Shown here piece after piece: positions 27,238-37,297 of a DNA stretch of 64,000 nucleotides. Both the position numbers and the translations under genes were made by a program. The notes beneath the pieces are model-generated. The model ran no database searches, was not told where the DNA came from, and worked only from the letters and a program-made list of their open reading frames with translations. The first letter of the stretch is position 1; every line of letters begins with the position of its first letter. Origin of the DNA: Caballeronia insecticola (GTDB lineage Bacteria; Pseudomonadota; Gammaproteobacteria; Burkholderiales; Burkholderiaceae); contig NC_021287.1 in the NCBI RefSeq assembly GCF_000402035.1, positions 558,001-622,000 on the forward strand, in the 5' to 3' direction.

Positions 27238-29316
27238 TCAGCTTGCCGGACGTTGCAGCGCGCGCAGTTCGTCGATGGGAATGTGGCAATGAATCGCGTG
27301 TTCGTGGCCGGCGTCGCCGGCGTGGCGGCAAGGCGGCGTTTCGGTCTCGCAAATCTCGCCGATCTTGCGCGGACAGCGCGTGTGAAACACGCAGCCCGAA
27401 GGCGGATTCGCCGCGCTCGGCAACTCGCCCGACAGACGGATACGCTTCGCATGCGTGCCGTCGAGCGACGGCACCGAGGACAACAGCGCTTCGGTGTACG
27501 GATGCTGCGGGCCGTCGAAGATATCGCTCGCACGGCCGATCTCCATGATGCGCCCGAGATACAGCACGGCGATACGGTCCGACAGATAGCGCACGACATG
27601 CAGATCGTGCGAGATGAACACATAGGAGACGCGGCGTTCGCGCTGGAGGTCGGCGAGCAGATTGAGGATCGCGGCCTGCACGGAAACATCGAGCGCGGAT
27701 GTCGGTTCGTCGCAGACCACGACGCGCGGGTCGCCCGCGAAGGCGCGCGCAATCGCCACGCGCTGCTTGAGTCCGCCCGACAGATGCCGCGTGCGCGAGC
27801 CCAGATAGCGTTCCGGCAGACGCACGGCTTCGGTCAGCGTATGCAGGCGCTTTTCCTTCGCGTCGCCATGCAGCGAGGCCAGCTTCGACAGCGACCGCGT
27901 GATCAGCCGCCGCACCGAATGCGCGCGATTCAGCGCGGAATCCGGATTCTGAAACACGATCTGCAGCGACTTCACTTGCTCGTCGCTACGCTGAGTCACG
28001 CGTTCGGGCAGGTTCGCGCCGTCGAGTTCGAGCGTCGCGCCTTTGTCGGGCGACACGAGGCCCAGCAGCAGCTTGGCGAGCGTCGTCTTGCCGCTGCCCG
28101 ATTCGCCGACGAGCCCGAGCGTCTCGCCCTGCACGAGATCGAGCGAGACGTCGTGGACGGCGCGCACTTCTTCGTCGCCGACGCGGAATGTCTTCGAGAG
28201 ATTGCGCGCCGAAAGCGCGAGCGGCGCACTGGCGTCGGCGGCAAGCGGAAGCGGCGCTTCCTCGGTCGAGCGCGGTAGCGTCTGCGCGCGTTCGTGATAA
28301 TGGCAGCGTGCCATCTGGTCGCCGTGCGCCGACGCCACGCGATACGGCGGCGGCGCTTCTTTCAGGCAGCGCTCGTCGGCGAGCTTGCAGCGCGGCGCGA
28401 AGATGCAGCCCTGCGCAATCGACCCCGGCAGCGGCAGCGAGCCGGGAATCGTGTCGAGGCGGCCGGTTTCCTTGCCGCGGCCCGCGCGCGGCAGACAGCG
28501 CAGCAGACCGACCGTGTACGGATGACGCGGCTGCGCGAAGACATCGGCGGTCGTGCCTTCTTCGACCAGCTTTCCCGCGTACAGCACGCCCACGCGATCG
28601 CACATGCGCCCGATCACCGCGAGGTTGTGGCTGATGAAGAGCACGGCCGTGCCGAGTTCCGCGCGCAGTTGCGCGATCAGGTCGAGCACCTCGGCTTCGA
28701 CGGTGGCGTCGAGCCCGGTCGTCGGTTCGTCGAGGATCAGCAGTTCGGGATTGCACGCGAGCGCCATCGCGATGACGACACGCTGCTGCATGCCGCCCGA
28801 CAACTGATGCGGATAACTCTCCATCACGCGCTCGGGCGAGGCGATGCGCACGCGTCTGAGCATGTCGATGGTGCGGGCGAGCGCGTCGTCGGCGGAAGCG
28901 CCCGTGACTTCGAACGCTTCGGACACTTGCCGCGCGATCGTCAGCGACGGATTGAGCGCGCGCCCCGGATCCTGATAGACCATCGACACGGCGTTCGCGC
29001 GCATGCCGCGCAAGGCGTCGGCGTCGAGCGCGGCGACGTCGCGGCCGCCGATCGCAATCTTGCCCGCCTTCACGCGGCCGTTGCGCGGCAGATAGCGCAG
29101 CACCGCGAGCGCCGCCGTCGACTTGCCGCAGCCCGATTCGCCGACAAGCCCGTACGCCTCGCCGCGCCGCACGCGCAACGTGACGTCCTGCAGCACTTCG
29201 CGCTCGCGTCCGCGCGAGCGGTAGGCAACCGTCAGGCCGACGATCGTCAGCGCATCGGCCTGATCGCCTTTCGCGGCGCCGAAGGTGGGAAATGGCGATG
29301 GCGGCGGTCCGTTCAT
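27238..29316 (-). CDS. Dipeptide/oligopeptide ABC transporter, fused ATPase (DppD-DppF type)
   Basis: 692 residues containing two complete ABC ATPases in one chain. First domain: Walker A GESGCGKST near residue 60, signature LSGGMQQ, Walker B LLILDEPTTGLD, then the oligopeptide-type C-terminal extension with CIFAPRCKLADERC. Second domain from about 365: Walker A GESGSGKTT, signature LSGGLKQ, Walker B VVCDEPTSALD and a second extension with CVFHTRCPRKIGEIC. The Cys clusters are typical of the OppD/OppF C-terminus. It powers the two permeases encoded just upstream and overlaps the second by 4 bp, which fixes the start at 29316. Peptide or nickel-type substrates are possible. Confidence 0.95.
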   Translation of the reverse strand: MNGPPPSPFPTFGAAKGDQADALTIVGLTVAYRSRGREREVLQDVTLRVRRGEAYGLVGESGCGKSTAALAVLRYLPRNGRVKAGKIAIGGRDVAALDADALRGMRANAVSMVYQDPGRALNPSLTIARQVSEAFEVTGASADDALARTIDMLRRVRIASPERVMESYPHQLSGGMQQRVVIAMALACNPELLILDEPTTGLDATVEAEVLDLIAQLRAELGTAVLFISHNLAVIGRMCDRVGVLYAGKLVEEGTTADVFAQPRHPYTVGLLRCLPRAGRGKETGRLDTIPGSLPLPGSIAQGCIFAPRCKLADERCLKEAPPPYRVASAHGDQMARCHYHERAQTLPRSTEEAPLPLAADASAPLALSARNLSKTFRVGDEEVRAVHDVSLDLVQGETLGLVGESGSGKTTLAKLLLGLVSPDKGATLELDGANLPERVTQRSDEQVKSLQIVFQNPDSALNRAHSVRRLITRSLSKLASLHGDAKEKRLHTLTEAVRLPERYLGSRTRHLSGGLKQRVAIARAFAGDPRVVVCDEPTSALDVSVQAAILNLLADLQRERRVSYVFISHDLHVVRYLSDRIAVLYLGRIMEIGRASDIFDGPQHPYTEALLSSVPSLDGTHAKRIRLSGELPSAANPPSGCVFHTRCPRKIGEICETETPPCRHAGDAGHEHAIHCHIPIDELRALQRPAS

Positions 29317-30170
29317 CGGTCGAGCACTCCTTGCACCGCATCCGCGACGAGATTCACCGCGATCACGAGCGAGGCGATCGCGGCGGCGTCGAACACGACG
29401 GTCCACCATGCGCCGCCCGCCATCAGCGTGTAGCTTTCGGACAGCGCGAGGCCCCAGTCGGCGGACGGCGGCTGAATGCCGAAGCCGAGGAACGAGAGCG
29501 TCGCGACCGCGAAGATCGCGTAGCCGAGCCGCACCGTCGCCTCGACGATGATCGGCGGCAGCACGTTCGGCAGAATCTCCGCGAACATGATGTAGAGCGC
29601 GTTTTCGCCGCGCAATTGCGCCGCGAGCACGTAATCGAGATGGCGCTCGCCCAGCACGGCGGCGCGCACCGTGCGCGCGGTGATCGGCGCGAAGGTAAGG
29701 CCGATGACGAGAATCACCGTCGTGTTGCTCGCGCCGACGGCCGCCAGCGCGAGCAGCGCGACGATCACGAGCGGCAGGGCGAGCAGCGCATCGATTGCGC
29801 GGCCGATCACGGCATCGACCCAGCCGTCGAAATAGCCGAGCACCAATCCGATCGCCGTGCCCGCCGCGGTGCCGAGCAGCGTCGCGAGCGGCGCGATGGT
29901 GAGAATGTCGCGCGAACCGACAATCACGCGCGCGAATACGTCGCGGCCGAGCTGGTCGGTGCCGAACCAGTGATCGGCGGAAGGAGGCCCCAGCGAATTG
30001 AGCGGATCGGACGCGTAAGGATCGAGCGGCACGAGCCAGTGCCCGAAGAGCGCGCACACGACCCAGAAGAGCAGAATCAGCACGCCGAGATCGAAGGTGG
30101 CCGAGCGCGCGAGCGCGCCGAGCGCCTCGAAGCGCTTTTGCCGGGGCTGCGCGAGTGCGGGCGTGCTCAT
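29313..30170 (-). CDS. Dipeptide-type ABC transporter permease (DppC-like)
   Basis: 285-residue inner-membrane subunit with about six membrane segments. The N-terminal block includes HWFGTDQLGRDVFARVIVGSR, a signature of DppC/OppC permeases. The EAA loop that couples to the ATPase reads AAQLRGENALYIMFAEILPN. It overlaps the upstream permease and the downstream ATPase gene by 4 bp each, so the operon is translationally coupled. Substrate not readable. Confidence 0.94.
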   Translation of the reverse strand: MSTPALAQPRQKRFEALGALARSATFDLGVLILLFWVVCALFGHWLVPLDPYASDPLNSLGPPSADHWFGTDQLGRDVFARVIVGSRDILTIAPLATLLGTAAGTAIGLVLGYFDGWVDAVIGRAIDALLALPLVIVALLALAAVGASNTTVILVIGLTFAPITARTVRAAVLGERHLDYVLAAQLRGENALYIMFAEILPNVLPPIIVEATVRLGYAIFAVATLSFLGFGIQPPSADWGLALSESYTLMAGGAWWTVVFDAAAIASLVIAVNLVADAVQGVLDR

Positions 30171-31186
30171 CGCGCGTCTCCGCTCGAATCGGTGGTGCGC
30201 AGGCGCGGATTAAGCACGACGTACAACGCATCCGCGATCAAATTTGCCGCCGTATAAATCACGCCGATGGTCAGCACGCCGGCTTCGAGCATCGGAAAGT
30301 CCTTGCCGCGCGCGGCGGTGTAGATCAGCGAGCCGATGCCCTGATAGTGGAACAGCGTCTCGACAACCACGAGTCCGCCGATCATGTAACCGAGCTGCGT
30401 CGCTGCGACGGTGATGGTCGGCAGCAGCGCGTTGCGCAGCACATGCCGCAGGATCACGACGCGCTGCGGCAGGCCCTTGAGAATCGCGGTGCGGGTGTAG
30501 TCGGCGTCGAGCGCCTCGACGGTGCCCGCGCGCGCCATCCGCGCGATATAGCCGAAGAACACGAATACGAGCGGCAGCACTGGCAGGATCAGATGCTTGA
30601 GTTGCGTGAGGATGCCCGCGTCGGCGGGCGCGGTCGCCTCGATCGGCAGCCATTGCAGCCACACGCCGAAAATCAGGATCAGCACGATCGACGAGACGAA
30701 TTCCGGCACGACCGTCGCCGTCAGTCCGCCGATGCTGATGAGCCGGTCGATCCAGCGTCCCGCGTGCAGCGCCGCGTACACGCCGCCCGCAATGCCGAGC
30801 GGCACCACGACGACGAACGCGAGCGCGCCGAGCTTCGCCGACGCCCACAGCGCGTTGCCGATAAACGGCGCAACTGGCGCGCGGAACGCGTAAGACTCGC
30901 CCATGTCGCCGCGCAGGAAATGGCTGATCCAGCCCGCGTATTGCGTGAGGAGCGGCCGGTCCACTCCCAACTGATGATTGAGCGCCGCGACCGCGCGCGC
31001 GTCCGCGAGCGGACCCAAGATCGCGCGGCCCACGTCGCCGGGCAGAAGCTGGCCGCCAGCGAAGACGATCATCGACAAGAGCCACAGCGTGATCAGCGCG
31101 AGCAATACGCGCACGCCGATGAAGCGCACGATGCGTTTCGTTTTGGCGAAGTCGGCGACGTGCGCCGTCGGCGTGAGCGTGCTCAT
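30167..31186 (-). CDS. Dipeptide-type ABC transporter permease (DppB-like)
   Basis: 339-residue inner-membrane permease. It starts with a cytoplasmic tail and the segment RFIGVRVLLALITLWLLSMIVF. The DppB/OppB features GDMGESYAFRAPV and the EAA loop (TAILKGLPQRVVILRHVLRNALLP) are both visible. Such permeases pair with a DppC-type partner, encoded next. The gene starts 5 bp after the stop of the binding-protein gene. Confidence 0.94.
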   Translation of the reverse strand: MSTLTPTAHVADFAKTKRIVRFIGVRVLLALITLWLLSMIVFAGGQLLPGDVGRAILGPLADARAVAALNHQLGVDRPLLTQYAGWISHFLRGDMGESYAFRAPVAPFIGNALWASAKLGALAFVVVVPLGIAGGVYAALHAGRWIDRLISIGGLTATVVPEFVSSIVLILIFGVWLQWLPIEATAPADAGILTQLKHLILPVLPLVFVFFGYIARMARAGTVEALDADYTRTAILKGLPQRVVILRHVLRNALLPTITVAATQLGYMIGGLVVVETLFHYQGIGSLIYTAARGKDFPMLEAGVLTIGVIYTAANLIADALYVVLNPRLRTTDSSGDAR

Positions 31187-31190
31187 CGCG

Positions 31191-32852
31191 TCAGGTTCCC
31201 ACCGTCGCGCGGTCGAACCACATCTGCGAGATCGCGTTGAAGCGCACGCCGGAGACGCTGGCGCGCGTGACGATCAGCTGGTCGTAGAAGTAGGGGATCA
31301 CGACCGGCGTTTCGTCGAGCAAGAGGCGCTGGATCTGGCCGGACAGCTTTTTCTGCGAGGCGACATCGAGCGCGGCGACGAACTGCGCAACGAGCTTGTC
31401 GTATTCGGCGTTCTTGAAGTGCGCCGCGTTCCACGTGCCGCCGCTCGTGAGCGGTGCGTTGAGAAATACGTTCGGCACGCCGCGATGCCCGTAATCCGTG
31501 ATGCCGAGCGGCGAATCGAGCCAGTCCGACTTGCCGAACGTGCCCGAGCCGTAATAGAGATCCTGACTCTCCACCTTGAGCGTGATGCGAATGCCGACCG
31601 CCTTCGCCGCGTTCTGCACGACGACCGCGAGATCGGGAATCTCCATGTATTTCTCGGTCGTGAGCGTGACGTCGAAGCCGTTCGCGACGCCCGCTTCGCT
31701 CATCAGCTGCTTCGCCTTCGCGATGTCGATCTTGCGTTGCGGCACGGTGAGATCGCTCGACGGAAACACCGGTGCGAACGGGCTATCGTTGCCGACCTGC
31801 GCGCGGCCGCGGAACAACCCCTTGACGATGACCTCACGGTCGATCGCGAGCGCCAGCGCCTGTCGCACGCGTTTGTCCTTAAACGCGCCCATATCGCAGC
31901 GCATGTGGATTTGCCGGTGCGAGCTCGACTTCGTGCCGAGCACTTTGAACTGCGGATTCGTCAGCATGGAGACGCCGCCCTGGACGGTAAAGTCGCCCAT
32001 GACGTCGGCCTGGCGGCCCTGCATCGCGAGCAGTTGCGCCTGCTGATCCGCGTAGAAGGAGAAGCTCACGCGATCGGGCAGCGACTTTTCGCCCCAGTAA
32101 TCCGGATTGCGCACGAACGACGCGCCGACTTTCGGCGTGTACTTTTCGAGCTTGAGCGCGCCCGTGCCCATGAAAGTCTTTTCGTAGGGGCCGGTGAAGT
32201 TCGCGGGCAGAATCACCGCGTTATACGTATTCGAGGAAACGTAATACGGGAAATTGCCGTTGGGCGCATCGAGATGAAACTCGACGGTGTGATCGTCGGT
32301 GGCCTTCGCCGAATCTTTCGACAGCACGCCCTTGAGCACCGACAGCGCAGCCGAGCCCGTGCCCGGATCGGACAGACGATTGAACGTGGCGACGACGTCC
32401 TTCGCGGTCATCGTCTGGCCGTCGTGGAACTTCACGTTCGGGCGCAGCTTGAAAGTCCAGACATCGCCCTTCGCATTCGACGACCACGACAGCGCGAGCG
32501 CGGGCCGCAGGGCGAGATGCTCGCTGTCGTCGTCGATCAGGAATTCGCCGGTCTGGTTGATGAGCGCGAGACCTGCCGCGTCGGTCACCGTGAGCGGATC
32601 GACGGCGCCCGCGGGCATCAGATGCGCCACGCGGATCGTGCCGCCGGGCTTGCCCGCGCTCTGCGCGCGCGCGGCCGGCATGCCGAAGATGCTGCCTGCG
32701 CTCAGCGCGAAACCGAGCACGCTCGCATGGCGCAGCAACTCGCGGCGCGTGAGGCGGCCGGCCCTGAACTCGTCGATCGCGTGATTGCCCAGTTCGCCTG
32801 CGTGTGCGCGGGCCGTTTCTAAGAGATACGCGTCGGTCGAAGGTTTTTTCAT
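31191..32852 (-). CDS. Periplasmic peptide-binding protein with Tat-type signal
   Basis: 553-residue solute-binding protein of the DppA/OppA class (SBP family 5), which captures substrate for the adjacent ABC permeases. The N-terminus is unusual: about 35 residues precede RRELLRHASVLGFALSAG, a twin-arginine (Tat) signal with R36-R37, ending ARAQ near 64. Export folded by Tat is therefore likely, in contrast to the Sec route of classical DppA. The mature part has KFHDGQTMTAKDVVATFNRLSDP, a classical SBP-5 block, near residue 135. Start at 32852 was chosen because MKKPSTDAY opens the leader; the upstream frame is low in family character. It is the first gene of the operon. Confidence 0.92.
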   Translation of the reverse strand: MKKPSTDAYLLETARAHAGELGNHAIDEFRAGRLTRRELLRHASVLGFALSAGSIFGMPAARAQSAGKPGGTIRVAHLMPAGAVDPLTVTDAAGLALINQTGEFLIDDDSEHLALRPALALSWSSNAKGDVWTFKLRPNVKFHDGQTMTAKDVVATFNRLSDPGTGSAALSVLKGVLSKDSAKATDDHTVEFHLDAPNGNFPYYVSSNTYNAVILPANFTGPYEKTFMGTGALKLEKYTPKVGASFVRNPDYWGEKSLPDRVSFSFYADQQAQLLAMQGRQADVMGDFTVQGGVSMLTNPQFKVLGTKSSSHRQIHMRCDMGAFKDKRVRQALALAIDREVIVKGLFRGRAQVGNDSPFAPVFPSSDLTVPQRKIDIAKAKQLMSEAGVANGFDVTLTTEKYMEIPDLAVVVQNAAKAVGIRITLKVESQDLYYGSGTFGKSDWLDSPLGITDYGHRGVPNVFLNAPLTSGGTWNAAHFKNAEYDKLVAQFVAALDVASQKKLSGQIQRLLLDETPVVIPYFYDQLIVTRASVSGVRFNAISQMWFDRATVGT

Positions 32853-33021
32853 CGTGTGCGGATGGGGTAGCCGGTGTTGTCGTTGATGTCGTGGTCCGCG
32901 GGCGGGCGGTCCGATCAGCCGCGCCGCAAAAAAGCGCCGCCGCGTCGTGGACGGGAAGCAAATTGCGCGCCGCGTCGTCGATGTCGTTGTTCGTTTCCGC
33001 CGCCGGGGATGCCGGCGCGCG

Positions 33022-33501
33022 TCAGTGATCGTGCGGATGCTTGTGGATCGGATCGACCCAGAACACTTCCTCGGGCGTCTCCACGGCATCGATATTCAGA
33101 TTCACCACGACCGCTTCGTTGTCGCTGCGCACGAGCACGCATTCGAGCGGGTCATCCGTGCTGGCGTTGATTTCCTGATGCGGCACGTAGGGCGGCACGA
33201 AGATGAAGTCGCCGGGACCGGCCTCGGCGGTGAATTCGAGGTGCTCGCCCCAGCGCATGCGCGCCTGGCCGCGCACGATATAGATCACGCTTTCGAGCGC
33301 GCCGTGATGATGCGCGCCGGTCTTCGCATTCGGATGGATCGTGACGGTGCCGGCCCAGATTTTCTGCGCGCCGACGCGCGCCGCGTTGATCGCGGCCGCG
33401 CGGTTCATGCCCGGCGTCTGTGCCGTGTTGGTGTCGAGCTGATCGCCCTTGATGACCTTGACGCCGTGTTCGCGCCAATCGATTTGATGTGGGTCGCTCA
33501 T
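33022..33501 (-). CDS. Single-domain cupin protein
   Basis: 159 residues with a cupin beta-barrel. Motif 1 is HPNAKTGAHHHGALESVIYIVRG, with the metal-binding His set and Glu. Motif 2 is GPGDFIFVPPYVPHQEIN, with its His. Cytoplasmic, no signal. Similar proteins are stand-alone metal-binding cupins of unassigned reaction. It lies 169 bp upstream of the binding-protein gene on the same strand, so co-transcription with the ABC operon is possible but not shown. Confidence 0.85.
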   Translation of the reverse strand: MSDPHQIDWREHGVKVIKGDQLDTNTAQTPGMNRAAAINAARVGAQKIWAGTVTIHPNAKTGAHHHGALESVIYIVRGQARMRWGEHLEFTAEAGPGDFIFVPPYVPHQEINASTDDPLECVLVRSDNEAVVVNLNIDAVETPEEVFWVDPIHKHPHDH

Positions 33502-33632
33502 AGCGGTTTCTCGTCTGCGGATAAGGAAAATCCGTTGCCGGCCACCAACTTAGCCGGAGCAACGGACTTCCGATACTACACGTTCGTTTGCTTGCTTACG
33601 TACACACTCAGGCTTACGCGCTCAGGCCGCGA

Positions 33633-35738
33633 TCACTTCCCCTTCGAATTGATGATCGCCTCCGACACGTTGCTCGGCGTCTCCGCGTAGTGCTTGAACT
33701 CCATCGTGTAGGTGGCGCGGCCTTGCGTCAGCGAACGCAGCGACGTGGAGTAGCCGAACATCTCGGCGAGCGGCACTTCCGCGCGCACCAGCTTGCCGCC
33801 GCCGCCCGCGATATCTTCCATGCCCTGCACGATGCCGCGTCGCCCCGACAGATCGCCCATCACGTTGCCCATGAAATCCTCGGGCGTCTCGACTTCGACG
33901 GCCATCATCGGTTCGAGCAGCACGGGTTTCGCCTTCCGCATCGCTTCCTTGAAGGCGATCGAACCGGCCATGCGGAACGCGTTTTCGTTCGAGTCGACGT
34001 CGTGGTACGAACCGAAGGTCAGCCGCACCTTCACGTCGACGACCGGATAACCCGCCAGCACGCCTGCCTTCAGCGTCTCCTGAATGCCCTTGTCCACCGC
34101 CGGGATGAACTCGCGCGGAATCACGCCGCCCTTGATCTGGTCGACGAACTCATAGCCCTTGCCCGGGTCCGGCTCCAGCGCGATCACCGCATGACCGTAC
34201 TGGCCGCGTCCGCCGGACTGCTTGACGAACTTGCCTTCGACGTCCTCCACCTTGTTGCGCACCGTCTCGCGATATGCGACCTGCGGCTTGCCGACCGTCG
34301 CTTCCACGCCGAATTCGCGCTTCATCCGGTCGACGAGAATTTCGAGGTGCAGCTCGCCCATGCCGGAGATGATCGTCTGGCCGGATTCCTCGTCGCTCGT
34401 GACACGGAACGACGGATCTTCCTGCGCAAGCCGGTTGAGCGCGATGCCCATCTTCTCCTGATCCGCCTTGGTCTTCGGCTCGACGGCCTGCGAGATCACC
34501 GGTTCAGGGAAGATCATCCGTTCGAGAATGATGACGTGATTCGGATCGCACAGCGTGTCGCCGGTCGTCGCCTCCTTCAGACCGACCGCCGCCGCGATGT
34601 CGCCCGCGCGCACTTCCTTGATTTCCTTGCGCTCGTTCGCGTGCATTTGCAGAATCCGGCCCAGGCGCTCCTTCTTTTCCTTGACCGGGTTGTAGACCGT
34701 GTCGCCGGAATTCACCACGCCCGAATACGTGCGGAAGAAGATCAGCTGGCCGACGAACGGATCGGTCATGATCTTGAAGGCGAGCGCGGAGAACGGTTCG
34801 TCGTCGCTCGGATGACGTTCCGCTTCCTGGTCGTCTTCCGTGTGGCCGAGAATCGCGGGCACGTCGACGGGCGAGGGCAGATAGTCGATCACGGCGTCCA
34901 GCATCGCCTGCACGCCCTTGTTCTTGAACGCGCTGCCGCACAGCATCGGCACGATTTCGTTGGCGATGGTGCGCTGTCTGAGCGCCGCCTTGATCTCGTC
35001 CTCCGTCAGACTTTCGTGGTCTTCCAGATACTTTTCGAGCAATTCCTCGCTCGATTCCGCCGCCGCCTCGATCATCTTTCCGCGCCATTCGTGCGCGAGT
35101 TCCTTGAGGTTGTCGGGAATCTCCTCGTAGGCGAACTTGATGCCCTGGCTGTCTTCATCCCAGAGAATCGCCTTCATCTTGACGAGATCGACCACGCCCT
35201 GAAAGTGCTCTTCCGCGCCGATCGGAATCTGGATCGGCACCGCGACGCCCTTCAGACGCTCGCCGATCTGCCGCTGCACGCGGAAGAAGTCGGCGCCCAC
35301 GCGGTCCATCTTGTTGACGAACGCAATGCGCGGCACCTTGTACTTGTTCGCCTGACGCCACACGGTTTCGGACTGCGGCTGCACGCCGCCGACGGAGTCG
35401 TAGACCATGCAGGCGCCGTCGAGCACGCGCATCGAGCGTTCGACTTCGATGGTGAAGTCGACGTGTCCCGGCGTATCGATGATATTGATGCGATGCTCGG
35501 GATAGTTGCCGGCCATGCCCTTCCAGAAGGCGGTCGTCGCCGCCGACGTGATCGTGATGCCGCGTTCTTGCTCCTGCTCCATCCAGTCCATCGTGGCCGC
35601 GCCGTCGTGAACCTCGCCGATCTTGTGCGTCACGCCGGTGTAGAAAAGGATGCGCTCTGTAGTCGTGGTCTTGCCGGCATCGATGTGAGCGCTGATCCCG
35701 ATATTCCGATAGCGCTCGATGGGAGTCTTGCGGGGCAC
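33633..35738 (-). CDS. fusA: Elongation factor G, second-type copy
   Basis: 701-residue translational GTPase that moves the ribosome during elongation. It has G1 [12 protein letters not shown] at 18-29, G2/switch I ([14 protein letters not shown]), G3 DTPGHVDF, and G4 [10 protein letters not shown], then the full set of EF-G domains II-V, including the domain IV segment [28 protein letters not shown]. It stands alone, not in an rpsL-rpsG-fusA-tuf operon. Burkholderiaceae commonly have two EF-G genes, one in str and one isolated; this matches the isolated copy (fusA2). Whether it elongates or recycles cannot be told. Confidence 0.95.
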   Translation of the reverse strand: MPRKTPIERYRNIGISAHIDAGKTTTTERILFYTGVTHKIGEVHDGAATMDWMEQEQERGITITSAATTAFWKGMAGNYPEHRINIIDTPGHVDFTIEVERSMRVLDGACMVYDSVGGVQPQSETVWRQANKYKVPRIAFVNKMDRVGADFFRVQRQIGERLKGVAVPIQIPIGAEEHFQGVVDLVKMKAILWDEDSQGIKFAYEEIPDNLKELAHEWRGKMIEAAAESSEELLEKYLEDHESLTEDEIKAALRQRTIANEIVPMLCGSAFKNKGVQAMLDAVIDYLPSPVDVPAILGHTEDDQEAERHPSDDEPFSALAFKIMTDPFVGQLIFFRTYSGVVNSGDTVYNPVKEKKERLGRILQMHANERKEIKEVRAGDIAAAVGLKEATTGDTLCDPNHVIILERMIFPEPVISQAVEPKTKADQEKMGIALNRLAQEDPSFRVTSDEESGQTIISGMGELHLEILVDRMKREFGVEATVGKPQVAYRETVRNKVEDVEGKFVKQSGGRGQYGHAVIALEPDPGKGYEFVDQIKGGVIPREFIPAVDKGIQETLKAGVLAGYPVVDVKVRLTFGSYHDVDSNENAFRMAGSIAFKEAMRKAKPVLLEPMMAVEVETPEDFMGNVMGDLSGRRGIVQGMEDIAGGGGKLVRAEVPLAEMFGYSTSLRSLTQGRATYTMEFKHYAETPSNVSEAIINSKGK

Positions 35739-35902
35739 GTGAACCTCCTGTGGATATGGACCCGTGGTCAGCCATGCGGCGACCAGCAGCGCGGCGAAAC
35801 AATTCGCGACGCGGCGCGCTGAATCTTTTTAGGATAGCGCGTTGGCAAGCTCTTTGCAGGAATCCTGCCAGCCGCGAGAAGGGGCGGGGCGTAATGCACA
35901 GG

Positions 35903-35931
35903 CGAAAAAAAACCGGCGGGTTACGCCGGTT
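35903..35931 (-). terminator. Terminator of the DUF192 gene
   Basis: AACCGGCG (35911-35918) pairs with CGCCGGTT (35924-35931) around 5 nt. On the minus strand it is followed by a run of eight U (plus-strand A8 at 35903-35910), 46 bp past the DUF192 stop. Confidence 0.88.
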
Positions 35932-35976
35932 CGGTCACCGCGGCACGACATGCGCCGTGCCTTTCACAATGAACGC

Positions 35977-36516
35977 TCACTGAGCGGACGGCAAGCCCTT
36001 GATCTGCGTGCCCGGCTTGATGCCCTTCGCCGCGAACCAGCCTTTCGGCATTTCGAGCGCGTACACGCCGTTGTTGCGCGGGCAGTGATTGTTTTCCGTC
36101 TCGGCCTGCATCTCGTCGATGTCGGTGATCGTGCCGTCGGCGCGGATAAACGCGATCGACAGCGGAATCAGCGTGTTTTTCATCCAGAAGCAGTGCACGG
36201 CGTTCTCGTTGAACACGAAGAGCATGCCTTCGTTGGCGCCGAGTTTCGAGCGATACATGAGACCTTGCTCGCGATCGGCATCGTTCGCGGCGACGGCGGC
36301 GTCGATCACGTACATGCCCGCCGTGAGTTTCGCGCGCGGAAAGTCGGACGGCTGCTTGGCGCCCGGCGGCATGGTCTGCGCCTGCGCGAGCGGGAGCGCC
36401 GCGAACGGCAGCACTGCGGCGATCACGCACGCGCGAACCACGGCGGCAAAGCGTGAACGCGAGATCGAACGAGTCGAAGCGAATGGGGACATGAAGGCAC
36501 GCAACAACAGATTCAC
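35977..36516 (-). CDS. DUF192 family exported protein
   Basis: 179 residues. A signal peptide with a hydrophobic core ends ALPLAQAQ. The mature part is a DUF192 domain: DREQGLMYRSKLGANEGMLFVF, then HCFWMKNTLIPLSIAFI, then a final segment ending NNGVYALEMPKGWFA. DUF192 proteins are small secreted beta-barrel proteins of unknown function. I chose the GTG at 36516 because GAGAGGAG lies 7 nt upstream, whereas the ATG at 36492 lacks a ribosome site. It ends at its own terminator. Confidence 0.8.
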   Translation of the reverse strand: MNLLLRAFMSPFASTRSISRSRFAAVVRACVIAAVLPFAALPLAQAQTMPPGAKQPSDFPRAKLTAGMYVIDAAVAANDADREQGLMYRSKLGANEGMLFVFNENAVHCFWMKNTLIPLSIAFIRADGTITDIDEMQAETENNHCPRNNGVYALEMPKGWFAAKGIKPGTQIKGLPSAQ

Positions 36517-36583
36517 GACGATGCTCCTCTCAAGACAAGGTTCTGCCGAAACAGGCGGCCCGCGCATGTTACTCGATGCGCAG

Positions 36584-36626
36584 GTACAAAACAAAAGGGC
36601 AGATGCCTTGCGGCCATCTGCCCTTT
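36584..36626 (-). terminator. Terminator of the small Ala/Lys/His-rich gene
   Basis: A 12-bp perfect stem AAAGGGCAGATG (36594-36605) / CATCTGCCCTTT (36615-36626). On the minus strand it is followed by a U-rich run (TTTGTTTTG). It lies 65 bp past the stop of the 71-residue gene. Confidence 0.85.
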
Positions 36627-36690
36627 AACGCCGTAAAGACGGCGGTAATGCTCGTTTTTGACTTCGCTATACCGCGTCTTTACAACAAAC

Positions 36691-36906
36691 TTACTGCGCT
36701 GCCGAAGCGGCTTCCGGTGCCGAAGCAGCGGCTGCCTTCTTGTGGTGGCTCTTCTTCGACGACTTGTGCGCGTGCTTCTTGTGGGTCGACTTGTGAGCCG
36801 GAGCGGAAGCAGCAGCCGGAGCAGCAGCAGCCGGTGCCGATGCTTCTTGTGCGAAAGCAGCGGTTGCGAACAGGCCAGCGACGAGAGCAGCGATCAGTTT
36901 GTTCAT
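36691..36906 (-). CDS. Small exported Ala/Lys/His-rich protein
   Basis: 71 residues. A signal peptide (MNKLIAALVAGLFATAAFAQ) cleaves after AFA, leaving a ~50-residue mature peptide of almost only A, P, S, K and H, with a basic middle (THKKHAHKSSKKSHHKK). GAGGATTC precedes the ATG. Such low-complexity exported peptides recur in Burkholderiaceae; the function is unknown. The basic histidine-rich centre could bind metals or nucleic acids (inference). It has its own terminator, supporting a real, separately transcribed gene. Confidence 0.75.
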   Translation of the reverse strand: MNKLIAALVAGLFATAAFAQEASAPAAAAPAAASAPAHKSTHKKHAHKSSKKSHHKKAAAASAPEAASAAQ

Positions 36907-37297
36907 TTGTGAATCCTCAGCGTGAATTAATTAACCAAACGACCCGGTCATTGAGTCATGTCGGTAAACGAGCCACCTACCTTTCGGTTGACAGTCGTAT
37001 CAATTATTTGATTTCGATACGGCCGTGAGCTCTAAACCTTTCAAACGCCCTGGAGCACACAGGTCGTTGTAATCGGTCACTTGCTCATGCCGGATAGCTT
37101 TGCGCGGCATCTGAGGCCCTTAACGCATCGTGCGAAGAGTCGGTTGACGCAAATTTCTCGAGAATTGCAGGTCATCCCGGTTTTTTTCGATGCGCATTAC
37201 GCGCTAGCCGATTTTCATGACAGCGCGTTTAAGCTGCGTCCGATAAACACTCGGAAAACGCGCTGAAAATCCTATTTTCGAGATAGTTGAATGGGAT
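36907..37297. other. Intergenic region upstream of the small Ala-rich gene
   Basis: The 391 bp contain the ribosome site and presumably the promoter of the leftward small gene. The 61-codon frame at 37081-37266 has no ribosome site or motif. I see no further structure. Confidence 0.45.

Noticed and set aside
33588..35822. 744-codon frame opposite the EF-G gene
   Set aside because: Antisense of a certain gene; composition follows complementary codon usage.
37081..37266. 61-codon plus-strand frame
   Set aside because: No ribosome site or recognisable sequence in an intergenic region.
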